From Pelomonas parva (GTDB lineage Bacteria; Pseudomonadota; Gammaproteobacteria; Burkholderiales; Burkholderiaceae_C), in NCBI RefSeq assembly GCF_043555835.1, contig NZ_JBIGHV010000005.1:499026-563025 (forward strand): a stretch of 64,000 bases of DNA. Direction: 5' to 3'. Below the pieces are notes generated by a model, which saw only the letters and a program-made list of their open reading frames with translations, ran no database searches and was not told where the DNA came from. This document shows positions 55,277 to 64,000 of this stretch, piece by piece; position 1 is the first letter of the stretch, and each line of letters opens with the position of its first letter. A program made the position numbers and the translations under genes.

Positions 55277-55700
55277 GCTGCGGGCTCCCAGCGGTATTCG
55301 ATGTCGAAGGCCTGCTCCTCGACGACGCGAAAGTCATGGCGGCGATAGAAGTCGTTGGCGCGGCTGTCGCGCAACGCGGCCAGCGCGATCGGCAGGCCCT
55401 GCGCCTTGATCTGGTCAAGCACCCAGGCGCCTATGCCCTGCCCCTGCATGGCCGGCGCCAGATACAGGTGATGCAGCCGCAGTTCGCCATCGCGCGGCTC
55501 GACGGTGAAGTAGCCGACGCGCTCGCCGTCCACGACCAGGTGCCGCATCCATTCGGGCCGGAACTGGCTTTGCAACCGCGCCCGCGCAACGTCCGGGCTG
55601 AAGCGGCCCAACCGCTCCAGGCTCTCACGCAAGGCCGGGATGCGCAGTGCCAGCATGGCCTCGAAGTCCGCGTCGGCGACGGGCGCCAGCGTGGGCGTCA

Positions 55701-55701
<1 letters not shown>
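55273..55701 (-). CDS. GNAT-family N-acetyltransferase
   Basis: A 142-residue acetyltransferase-fold protein. The acetyl-CoA loop is LYLAPAMQGQGIGAWVLDQI, preceded by LRLHHLYLA and followed by the ANDFYRRHDFRVVEE motif of small-molecule or side-chain acetylases. The ATG at 55701 shares a base with the scpA stop (TGATG), and its end overlaps meaB. The substrate is unknown. A role in acyl-CoA-linked regulation of the operon enzymes is possible but unsupported. Confidence 0.82.
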
Positions 55702-57887
<2,186 letters not shown>

Positions 57888-57930
57888 CGAAACTCTCCTG
57901 TAACTGGCGCGGCATCATAGCTGCTCCGTT

Positions 57931-57946
57931 ATTCATAATTATGAAT
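57931..57946. promoter_or_regulatory. 16-bp palindrome, probable GntR operator
   Basis: ATTCATAATTATGAAT is perfectly self-complementary and conspicuously AT-rich. It lies in the 85-base gap between the divergent mutase and GntR genes, just upstream of a TATGAT (57914-57919, minus strand) that may be the scpA -10 box. FadR-subfamily GntR proteins bind such palindromes, so it probably controls both directions. Confidence 0.7.
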
Positions 57947-57972
57947 TCAGATTGAGCCTACACTCGGCGCCC

Positions 57973-58641
57973 ATGCCTTCAGCCGGCCTTTCCGACTCCA
58001 CCGCCGCCCCGCTTGCCAGCCTGGCTCTGTACGAACAGGTGGCGGACCGCTTGCGCCAGCGCATCCTGGACCGCGAGCTGGAGCCGGGCGCCTGGATAGA
58101 CGAGCTGAAGCTGTGCGGCGAACTGGGCATCAGCCGCACGCCGCTGCGCGAGGCCTTGAAGGTGCTGGCCGCCGAAGGCTTGGTCACGATGAAGCTGCGC
58201 CGCGGCGCCTATGTGACCGAGATGAGCGAGCGCGACGTGCGCGAGGCCTACCAGTTGCTGTCGCTACTGGAGAGCGACGCCGCATCACGCGTGGCCGCGC
58301 TGGCGAGCGACGTGGAGCTGGCCGAGCTGGCCGCCCTGCATGAAGCGCTGGAAACCGCGCTGCCCGACCGCGACGCCTTTTTCGCCGCCAACGAGCAGTT
58401 CCACCTGCGCATCCTGCAGATCGAAGGCAACCGCTGGCGCCAGCAGATGGTCAACGACCTGCGCCGGCTGATGAAGCTGAACCGCCACCACTCGCTGTTC
58501 CGCGAGGGCCGGCTGGCCGAGTCGCTGGGCGAGCATCGCGCGCTGATGCAGGCGCTGATGGCCCGCGATGCCGAGGCTACCGCGCGGCTGATGCGCACCC
58601 ACTTCGAGAACGGCCTGGCTGCGACGGCGCAGGCGCGCTGA
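57973..58641 (+). CDS. GntR-family (FadR/FCD subgroup) regulator
   Basis: A 222-residue regulator. The winged helix at about 20-85 includes QVADRLRQRILDRELEPGAWIDE and GISRTPLREALKVLAAEGLV. The C-terminal all-helical FCD domain (from about 95) ends HRALMQALMARDAEATARLMRTHFENGL, with probable metal-binding His residues in FAANEQFHLRIL and GEHRALM. It is divergent from the propionyl-CoA operon with a perfect palindrome between them, so it is the likely regulator of that operon, perhaps sensing an acyl-CoA or organic acid. A TTG seven codons upstream is an alternative start. It is convergent with the next gene, end to end. Confidence 0.88.
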   Translation: MPSAGLSDSTAAPLASLALYEQVADRLRQRILDRELEPGAWIDELKLCGELGISRTPLREALKVLAAEGLVTMKLRRGAYVTEMSERDVREAYQLLSLLESDAASRVAALASDVELAELAALHEALETALPDRDAFFAANEQFHLRILQIEGNRWRQQMVNDLRRLMKLNRHHSLFREGRLAESLGEHRALMQALMARDAEATARLMRTHFENGLAATAQAR

Positions 58642-60015
58642 TCAGGCCCGCACGGCGCGCATCGCGTACTGCATGGGCGAGGCGTCGCGCACCGCCTCTT
58701 CGGGGTCGCGCCCCAGCGCCAACGCCATCTGGCGCACGCCGGCAAGCGCCTGCTCGCGGATCGGCGGCTCCTCCACCATGCAGGGCACACCGGCCTCCAC
58801 GCGCAGGCCCGCGCCGTCGAACAGTTGCAGCATGGTCTGGCGCGTGAACCAGCGGATGTGGGTGCGGTCCATCAGGCCGGTGGCCTCGTACTGGAAGGCG
58901 CCCATGTTCAGCCGCGCCTGCACGCTCCAGTGCTGGGCATTCGGAATGCTGGTCACGACGCAGCCGCCGGGCGCCAGCACCTTGGCCACCTCGGCCAGCA
59001 CCCGCCAGGGGTCGCGCAGATGCTCCAGCACGTCGCCGAACACCCAGCAGTCGCGCCCCTGCAGTGCCGCGAAAAACTCCGGGCCGGCCTCGTCGATGTT
59101 GACCTGCAGCACCTCGTCGCAGCGCTGGCGGGCGATGTTGGCCGCCTTGGCGTCCAGCTCCAGGCCGACGAAATGCACGTCGGGTCGCCTGGCCTTCAGC
59201 GCCAGGGCGAGGCCGCCGGTGCTGCAGCCCACCTCCACGACGCGCGTCACCTGCGCCGGGATCAGCGCCAGCACGAAGGGGTTGTAGCCGCGCGGCTCGG
59301 CGGCCACCTGCGCTTCGGCGGCGGCCTTGGCCTCGGCGGCCTGCCTGGCGCGCACCTCGGCCATCCATTCGTCCAGGTGGTAGCCCTGGGTGTTCATGAC
59401 GGTGCCCCGGCCCACGTGGTCGATGTAGACCTTGTCGGTGCCGGGCGTCACGTCGTTCAGCGTCCAGTCCAGGTGCTTCAGCAGCTCGGACCTGCCGGCG
59501 TCATGCAGGGCCAGCATGGGCGCCACCATGGGCGCGCCATGCTTGACAGGCATGGGCCACTGCTTCATGACCTCGATGTTGCACAGCATGCAGGGCGGGT
59601 GCAGATAGGGCACGGCGCCGTAGGCATACGGGATGTCGAAGCCCTCGCGGTTCACATAGGCCACGCCGCCGACGCCGTAGTGCTGGGGCTGCAGTTCGGC
59701 CAGCAGCGCCTCGATGAAGCCGTCGCGCAGCACGACGATGTCGCTGTCCAGAAACAGCGCGACGGGGCCCAGTGGCAGCGTCTGCACGGCCCAGGCCATG
59801 CCGGGCCCGTGGTGGATGTTGTAGCCCTGCACATGCAGCGTCACGCCGTCGAACGGCGCCACCGCCGCGCGTATGCCGTCCACGTGCTCGGCGCTGGAGC
59901 CGTCCACGATGTGCACCGGGTTGGCATAGAAGCGCCGCAGCGAGGCCAACAGGTTGCGTATCAGCTCCGGCGAGTTGTACGACACCACGACGACGGGAAT
60001 CTGGCGGGGGTCCAT
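58642..60015 (-). CDS. glycosyltransferase family 2 / SAM methyltransferase fusion
   Basis: A 457-residue two-domain protein. Residues 1 to about 215 form a GT-A glycosyltransferase (PVVVVSYNSPELIRNLLASL; metal motif DSD at 90-92 in ALFLDSDIVVL). A charged Ala/Glu helix at 219-241 links to a class I methyltransferase from about 245, with motif I VVEVGCSTGGLALAL, the FVGLELDAKAANIA acidic loop, and FGDVLEHLRDPWRVLAEV followed by GGCVVTSIPN. It probably adds a sugar and methylates it or a related sugar. It lies ten bases after another glycosyltransferase gene and is divergent from the giant repeat gene. The acceptor is unknown. Confidence 0.85.
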   Translation of the reverse strand: MDPRQIPVVVVSYNSPELIRNLLASLRRFYANPVHIVDGSSAEHVDGIRAAVAPFDGVTLHVQGYNIHHGPGMAWAVQTLPLGPVALFLDSDIVVLRDGFIEALLAELQPQHYGVGGVAYVNREGFDIPYAYGAVPYLHPPCMLCNIEVMKQWPMPVKHGAPMVAPMLALHDAGRSELLKHLDWTLNDVTPGTDKVYIDHVGRGTVMNTQGYHLDEWMAEVRARQAAEAKAAAEAQVAAEPRGYNPFVLALIPAQVTRVVEVGCSTGGLALALKARRPDVHFVGLELDAKAANIARQRCDEVLQVNIDEAGPEFFAALQGRDCWVFGDVLEHLRDPWRVLAEVAKVLAPGGCVVTSIPNAQHWSVQARLNMGAFQYEATGLMDRTHIRWFTRQTMLQLFDGAGLRVEAGVPCMVEEPPIREQALAGVRQMALALGRDPEEAVRDASPMQYAMRAVRA

Positions 60016-60025
60016 GGGCGGCCGA

Positions 60026-60982
60026 TCAGAATTTGTGGCTGGACAGGAAGGTGTTCCAGTGCTGGAGGAACTCGGCCTCGGCAGTGGCGTCGCCCTGGCT
60101 GAGGCGACGCATGATGTCGACGAAGGGGGCCACATCGGGCTCCTGCGCGTAGCGGTTGTGCAGAGCGCCATGCAGGCCGGCATAGCACTGCCGCGCCTGC
60201 TCCGCGCCCAGCCGGCCGATGCGCGTCGCACCCAGCGCCAGCGCCCCATAGCCCAGGTGGGCGGCCTTCATGTGCTTGCCCAGCATCTGGGCCGAGTGCC
60301 CTTCCCCACCGGCGCGGAAGGCGCCCAGCCGGTCCTGGATGTAGGCCACCGGATTGATGAGGCTGGCCGCCAGAAAGGCGCCCAGGTCCCACAGGCCGGC
60401 ATAGGACACGCCGCCGAACTCGGGCTTGAACAGCAGTTCTGCCATTTCCTTGCGCATCACGCAGTTGGAAAACTCGCCCAGCCAGTTCTGGCATTCGGGC
60501 AGGGTCGTGGAAAACAGCACGGTGGCGTCCAGCAACAGCGTGCGGTCGTTGGAGAACCAGACCGCCTTGGGGATGGGCATGCCCTCCACCGGCTGGCCGC
60601 GCTCGTTGCTGTTCCAGCGCGCGCTGATGCTGCAGGGGTGGTGGCCGGTGGCGTGCGCCATCATGTGGCGCAAATAGAAGTCAGGGTAGAGAACGTCGTC
60701 GTCCAGCATCAGGTGGCAGAACTCGCTGGAGCCGTCCCACAGCTGGATCAGGTGCTTGAAATTCTCGTAGGCGCCCGCGCGCGGGCCCTGATGGATCTCG
60801 ATCGGCAGCTTGCGCATGGCCAGCGCCATGGCCGGCGAACGCAGCAGCGTGCCGAACTCCCCGTTGGGGCTGTCGTCCGAAACGACGACTCGCTTGGGCA
60901 GGTGCGTCTGCGTGACCAGGCCCGTCAGCAATTCGACGAGGTATTTGGTCTTGTAGGCCGGGATCAGAGTTGTGACATGCAT
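60026..60982 (-). CDS. glycosyltransferase, GT-A fold family 2-like
   Basis: A 318-residue protein. The N-terminus MHVTTLIPAYKTKYLVELLTGL and VVVSDDSPNGEF are the nucleotide-sugar binding strands, and the metal motif DDD is at 94-96 in LMLDDDVLYPDFYL. The C-terminal half has no recognised domain but includes GEFSNCVMRKEMAELL and AYIQDRLGAFRAGGEG, compatible with an acceptor-binding region. No membrane segment or signal is seen. It is the first gene of a two-gene unit with the GT-methyltransferase fusion. Its neighbour on the other strand is the repeat protein, a plausible acceptor by analogy with surface-protein glycosylation loci. Confidence 0.82.
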   Translation of the reverse strand: MHVTTLIPAYKTKYLVELLTGLVTQTHLPKRVVVSDDSPNGEFGTLLRSPAMALAMRKLPIEIHQGPRAGAYENFKHLIQLWDGSSEFCHLMLDDDVLYPDFYLRHMMAHATGHHPCSISARWNSNERGQPVEGMPIPKAVWFSNDRTLLLDATVLFSTTLPECQNWLGEFSNCVMRKEMAELLFKPEFGGVSYAGLWDLGAFLAASLINPVAYIQDRLGAFRAGGEGHSAQMLGKHMKAAHLGYGALALGATRIGRLGAEQARQCYAGLHGALHNRYAQEPDVAPFVDIMRRLSQGDATAEAEFLQHWNTFLSSHKF

Positions 60983-61388
60983 GAACTAATGCTCAGGGTT
61001 TCCCTAGGCGACGCTATTGGAGCTGCGGGACGGCCATTTGATAGCGAAAAACAGGCTGTCGAAGCTCAAGCTGTTCAAAGCAACGCCGATAAGGCTGAGA
61101 CCTAGCATTGCAACGAATAGTTAACGCTTGAGGAATTTCCGTGCACCCCATCGGCGATACCAGCGCGACCTCCGACGGTACAAATCCACCACCTGCACTT
61201 TTGTGCTGCACCAGATGCGCGCGAAAGTTAAAGGTGGCGAACGTGTTGCCGAAATCCGTCCCATAGATCCCGCCATCCCTAAGTCCCATTTCGACCCGCC
61301 GTTCGCCTTCGAGCGTCGGGTTCAGTGCCATCTGCATCGGCAAGACCCGTCAGCACGCCAAGCCGCGCCAACCTGAGGTAACGAGAAC
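60983..61388. other. divergent 406-bp region upstream of the repeat-protein gene
   Basis: The region is visibly less GC-rich than its flanks at the left end. A 109-codon minus-strand frame (61014-61343) has normal codon bias in its first half and irregular bias in the second. I recognise no family in it; it could be a remnant or chance. A sigma-54-like element is at 61235-61249. GAGG (61375-61378) precedes the repeat gene start by ten bases. Confidence 0.5.
61235..61249 (+). promoter_or_regulatory. weak sigma-54-like element
   Basis: TGGCGAACGTGTTGC has the GG-N10-GC spacing and the TGGC and TTGC cores of -24/-12 promoters, but the ACG of the consensus is not matched. It would start transcription about 130 bases before the repeat-protein gene. 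One such match can occur by chance. Confidence 0.22.
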
Positions 61389-64000
61389 ATGCCTTCCATC
61401 ATCAGCAGCCTCACCAGCGACCAGATCGCCGGCCTCACCTCCGCGACCTTGCGTGCATTGGGCACGGAAGACTGGGCAGCGTTCTCGTCCGACCAGATCA
61501 AGGCCTTGACCACCAGCCAGGTGAGCAGCCTGTCCAGCTTCGCGATCAAGTCGCTGGGCACGGACCAGTTCGCGTTCTTCGAGACCGAAGACATCGCCCG
61601 ACTGTCCACCGCGGCACTGCTGGGCATGAACTCCGAGCAAGTGCAGGCGATGGGCAGCGAGCAGGCCGCCGCGCTCACCACTGCGCAGATCAGCAGCCTG
61701 TCGACGCAGCAGTTCTCGGCACTGGAGACCACCGACCTGCAGGCGCTGGGCAGCGACGTGTTCAAGGTGCTGAGTTCCCGCCAGCTGGGCACGCTGAACT
61801 CTGAGCAACTGGCGGCGATCGAAACGGCAGACCTCGGTCAGCTGAGCACGTCGGCGCTTCGCGGCATCACCTCCGAGAACATCGACGCCTTCACGACTGA
61901 ACAGGTCCAGGCGCTGTCCACGGCCCAGATCCAGTCGCTGACCACGCAGCAGCTCAAGGGCCTGTCCACCGAGCAAATGGCCGCGCTGGAGACACAGGAC
62001 CTGCGCGCCCTCTCCACCGCCCAGATCCGTGCGCTGTCCACCGAGCAGCTCAACGCGCTGACCACCGAACAGGTCGGCGCGCTGACCACGACCCAGATCG
62101 CCAGCCTGTCCACGGCACAGATCGCCGGCATGGAGACCGCCGACCTGCAGGCCCTGGACACTGCCCAGTTCAAGGTGCTGTCGTCCGCCCAGGTCGGTGC
62201 GATGACCTCCGAGCAGCTGGCCGCCATCGAGACTGGCGATCTGGCCGTGCTGACCACAGCCGCCATCCGCGGCATCACGTCGGAGAACATTGACGCGTTC
62301 ACGACCGACCAGATCCAGGCGCTGTCCACCATCCAGATCCAGTCGCTGACTACGCAGCAGCTCAAGGGCCTGAGCACCGAGCAGATGGCCGCGCTGGAGT
62401 CGCAGGACCTGCGCGCCCTCTCCACCGCCCAGATCCGTGCGCTGTCCACCGAGCAGCTCAATGCGCTGACCACCGAACAGGTCGGCACGCTGACCACGGC
62501 TCAGGTCGCCAGCCTGACCACGGCGCAGATCGCCAACATGGAAACGGCCGACCTGCAGGCCCTGGATACGGCCCAGTTCAAGGTGTTGTCGTCCGCCCAG
62601 GTCGGTGCGATGAGCTCCGAGCAGCTGGCCGCCATAGAGACCGCCGACCTGGCCGTGCTGACCACGGCCGCCATCCGCGGCATCACGTCCGAGAACATCG
62701 ACGCGTTCACGACCGACCAGATCCAGGCGCTGTCCACCAACCAGATCCAGTCGATCACCACGCAGCAGCTCAAGGGTCTGAGCACCGAGCAGATGGCCGC
62801 GCTAGAAACGCAGGACCTGCGGGCCTTGTCCACGGCCCAGATCCGCGCGCTGTCCACCGAGCAGCTCAATGCGCTGACTACCGAACAGGTCGGCACGCTG
62901 ACCACGACCCAGATCGCTAGCCTGACCACGGCGCAGATCGCCAACATGGAAACGGCCGACCTGCAGGCCCTGGGCACCGACCAGTTCAAGGTGCTGTCGT
63001 CCGCCCAGGTCGGTGCGATGACCTCCGAGCAGTTGGCCGCCATCGAGACGGCCGACCTGGCTGTGCTGACCACGGCTGCCATCCGCGGCATCACGTCCGA
63101 GAACATCGACGCCTTCACCACCGAGCAGATCCAGGCGCTGTCCACGGCGCAGATCCAGTCGATCACCACGCAACAGCTCAAGGGCCTGTCCACCGAGCAG
63201 ATGGCCGCGCTGGAGACGCAGGACCTGCGCGCCCTGTCCACGGCGCAGATCCGTGCGCTGTCCACCGAGCAGCTCAACGCGCTGACCACCGAACAGGTCG
63301 GCACGCTGACCACGGCCCAGATCGCCAGCCTGTCCACGGCGCAGATCGCCAACATGGAAACGGCCTCTCTGCAGGCCCTGGACACGGCCCAGTTCAAGGT
63401 GCTGTCGTCCGCCCAAGTCGGCGCGATGAGCTCCGAGCAGCTGGCCGCCATCGAGACTGCCGACCTGGCCGTGCTGACCACGGCCGCCATCCGCGGCATC
63501 ACGTCCGAGAACATCGACTCGTTCACGACCGACCAGATCCAGGCGCTGACGACGGCTCAGATCCAGTCGATCACCACCCAACAGCTCAAGGGCCTGAGCA
63601 CCGAACAGATGGCCGCGCTGGAGACGCAAGACCTGCGCGCGCTCTCCACTGCCCAGATCCGCGCGCTGTCCACCGAGCAGCTCAACGCGCTGACCACCGA
63701 ACAGGTCGGTACGCTGACCACGGCCCAAATCGCCAGCCTGACCACGGCTCAGATCGCCAACATGGAAACGGCCGACCTGCAGGCCCTGGGCACCGACCAG
63801 TTCAAGGTGCTGTCGTCCGCCCAGGTGGGTGCGATGACCTCCGAGCAGTTGGCCGCCATCGAGACCGCCGACTTGGCCGTGCTGACCACGGCCGCCATCC
63901 GCGGCATCACCTCCGAGAACATCGACGCCTTCACGACTGAACAGGTCCAGGCGCTGTCCACCAATCAGATCCAGTCGCTGACCACCCAGCAGCTCAAGGG
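61389..64000 (+). CDS. giant octapeptide-repeat protein (5' part, continues beyond window)
   Basis: The frame from the ATG at 61389 is open to the window end: 870 codons and no stop. After MPSIIS every residue belongs to a contiguous run of 108 octapeptides of the form x-[LIMF]-x-[ST]-x-[Q/D/A/N]-[ILVFM]-x, such as ALSTEQLN or GITSENID. Position 4 is Ser or Thr in every octad. The first 19 octads are diverse; the rest form 136-residue super-repeats. No signal peptide and no Cys are seen, Pro and Trp occur only near the N-terminus, and each super-repeat is net acidic. This suits a type I-secreted or surface giant, but the export signal would lie beyond the window. The fold is unknown; a short-helix solenoid with Ser/Thr N-caps, or a beta solenoid, is possible. 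I recall similar repeat giants annotated vaguely as adhesins in related bacteria. Confidence 0.93.
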   Translation, partial: MPSIISSLTSDQIAGLTSATLRALGTEDWAAFSSDQIKALTTSQVSSLSSFAIKSLGTDQFAFFETEDIARLSTAALLGMNSEQVQAMGSEQAAALTTAQISSLSTQQFSALETTDLQALGSDVFKVLSSRQLGTLNSEQLAAIETADLGQLSTSALRGITSENIDAFTTEQVQALSTAQIQSLTTQQLKGLSTEQMAALETQDLRALSTAQIRALSTEQLNALTTEQVGALTTTQIASLSTAQIAGMETADLQALDTAQFKVLSSAQVGAMTSEQLAAIETGDLAVLTTAAIRGITSENIDAFTTDQIQALSTIQIQSLTTQQLKGLSTEQMAALESQDLRALSTAQIRALSTEQLNALTTEQVGTLTTAQVASLTTAQIANMETADLQALDTAQFKVLSSAQVGAMSSEQLAAIETADLAVLTTAAIRGITSENIDAFTTDQIQALSTNQIQSITTQQLKGLSTEQMAALETQDLRALSTAQIRALSTEQLNALTTEQVGTLTTTQIASLTTAQIANMETADLQALGTDQFKVLSSAQVGAMTSEQLAAIETADLAVLTTAAIRGITSENIDAFTTEQIQALSTAQIQSITTQQLKGLSTEQMAALETQDLRALSTAQIRALSTEQLNALTTEQVGTLTTAQIASLSTAQIANMETASLQALDTAQFKVLSSAQVGAMSSEQLAAIETADLAVLTTAAIRGITSENIDSFTTDQIQALTTAQIQSITTQQLKGLSTEQMAALETQDLRALSTAQIRALSTEQLNALTTEQVGTLTTAQIASLTTAQIANMETADLQALGTDQFKVLSSAQVGAMTSEQLAAIETADLAVLTTAAIRGITSENIDAFTTEQVQALSTNQIQSLTTQQLK
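61407..64000 (+). repeat. octapeptide (24-bp) repeat array
   Basis: The array has 108 consecutive 24-base units in one reading frame with no insertion or deletion breaking the register over 2.6 kb. The hydrophobic second and seventh positions and the Ser/Thr fourth position are kept even in the divergent N-terminal units, pointing to structural selection rather than mere recent expansion. Confidence 0.92.
61863..64000 (+). repeat. 408-bp super-repeats of 17 octads
   Basis: Units begin at 61863, 62271, 62679, 63087, 63495 and 63903 (last one cut by the window), each opening with codons for GITSENID; spacing is exactly 408 bases each time. Units are highly similar in DNA, with scattered, mostly synonymous or conservative changes. 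Units 2 and 4 share one variant set (ALDTAQFK, AMSSEQLA) and units 3 and 5 another (ALGTDQFK, AMTSEQLA). Confidence 0.95.

Noticed and set aside
61014..61343. 109-codon minus-strand frame as an independent gene
   Set aside because: Uneven codon use, no recognised family and no clear ribosome site; kept only as part of the intergenic description.
61838..63964. Long minus-strand open frames opposite the repeat gene, including 62501-63526 and 62802-63728
   Set aside because: They mirror the 24-bp repeats; stop codons are absent only because of the repeat codon choice. The plus frame is the one with a start, a ribosome site and an intact protein pattern from the first codon.
61863..64000. CRISPR-like look of a regular direct-repeat array
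   Set aside because: The repeats are contiguous, have no unique spacers, keep one reading frame and encode protein.

Overview
The window reads as chromosomal DNA of a GC-rich betaproteobacterium, most likely of the order Burkholderiales (Rubrivivax / Roseateles / Leptothrix type). The reasons are gene orders familiar from that group (smc-zipA-ligA; queF-dapC-dapD-prmB; leuCDB-asd-fimV-truA-trpF-trpB-trpA-accD-folC-cvpA-purF-metZ), a LexA with CTG-N10-CAG boxes, and strongly G/C-ending codons. The genus is inference. Genes are densely packed, and ATGA or TGATG start/stop overlaps are frequent.

Layout. 1-4286: end of a lipopolysaccharide locus (waaA) and a fused transporter-like/spermidine-synthase-like membrane protein. 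4305-13075 (minus): a solute-binding protein, ligA, a CNNM/CorC protein, zipA and smc. 13184-19652 (plus): queF, dapC, dapD, a PilU-type ATPase, prmB and an ABC-F ATPase, all touching or overlapping. 19645-22751: DUF1304 protein, ohrR-ohr peroxide resistance with a visible operator, an asparaginase, and lexA behind two tandem SOS boxes. 22945-24166: tRNA-Ser(GGA), a small secreted protein, and a five-tRNA array (Ala-Glu-Asp-Glu-Asp) downstream of gltX. 24259-43514 (minus): a nearly continuous co-directional block of biosynthetic genes (gltX, metZ, purF, cvpA, SPOR protein, folC, accD, trpA, trpB, trpF, truA, fimV, asd, leuB, leuD, leuC, LysR regulator). 43596-46928: a secreted zinc phospholipase C/P1 nuclease-like protein divergent from a VWA lipoprotein.

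46905-57887 (minus) is a propionyl-CoA to succinyl-CoA operon: methylmalonyl-CoA mutase, GNAT protein, MeaB, VOC protein, PccB, a HipB/HipA-like pair, PccA, a flavin monooxygenase and a VOC protein that resembles methylmalonyl-CoA epimerase. A divergent GntR regulator (57973-58641) is separated from the mutase gene by an intergenic region holding a perfect 16-bp palindrome.

The last part (58642-64000) is the most unusual. Two glycosyltransferase genes, one fused to a methyltransferase, lie divergently from an open-ended giant gene that starts at 61389 and runs off the window. Its product is an uninterrupted array of octapeptides (108 in the visible 870 residues). They are organised into 136-residue (408-bp) super-repeats, which in turn alternate in a two-unit pattern. 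The protein has no N-terminal signal peptide, no cysteine in the part read, and an invariant Ser/Thr at the fourth octad position. I propose it is a giant surface or secreted repeat protein, possibly glycosylated by the neighbouring enzymes; that functional link is inference.
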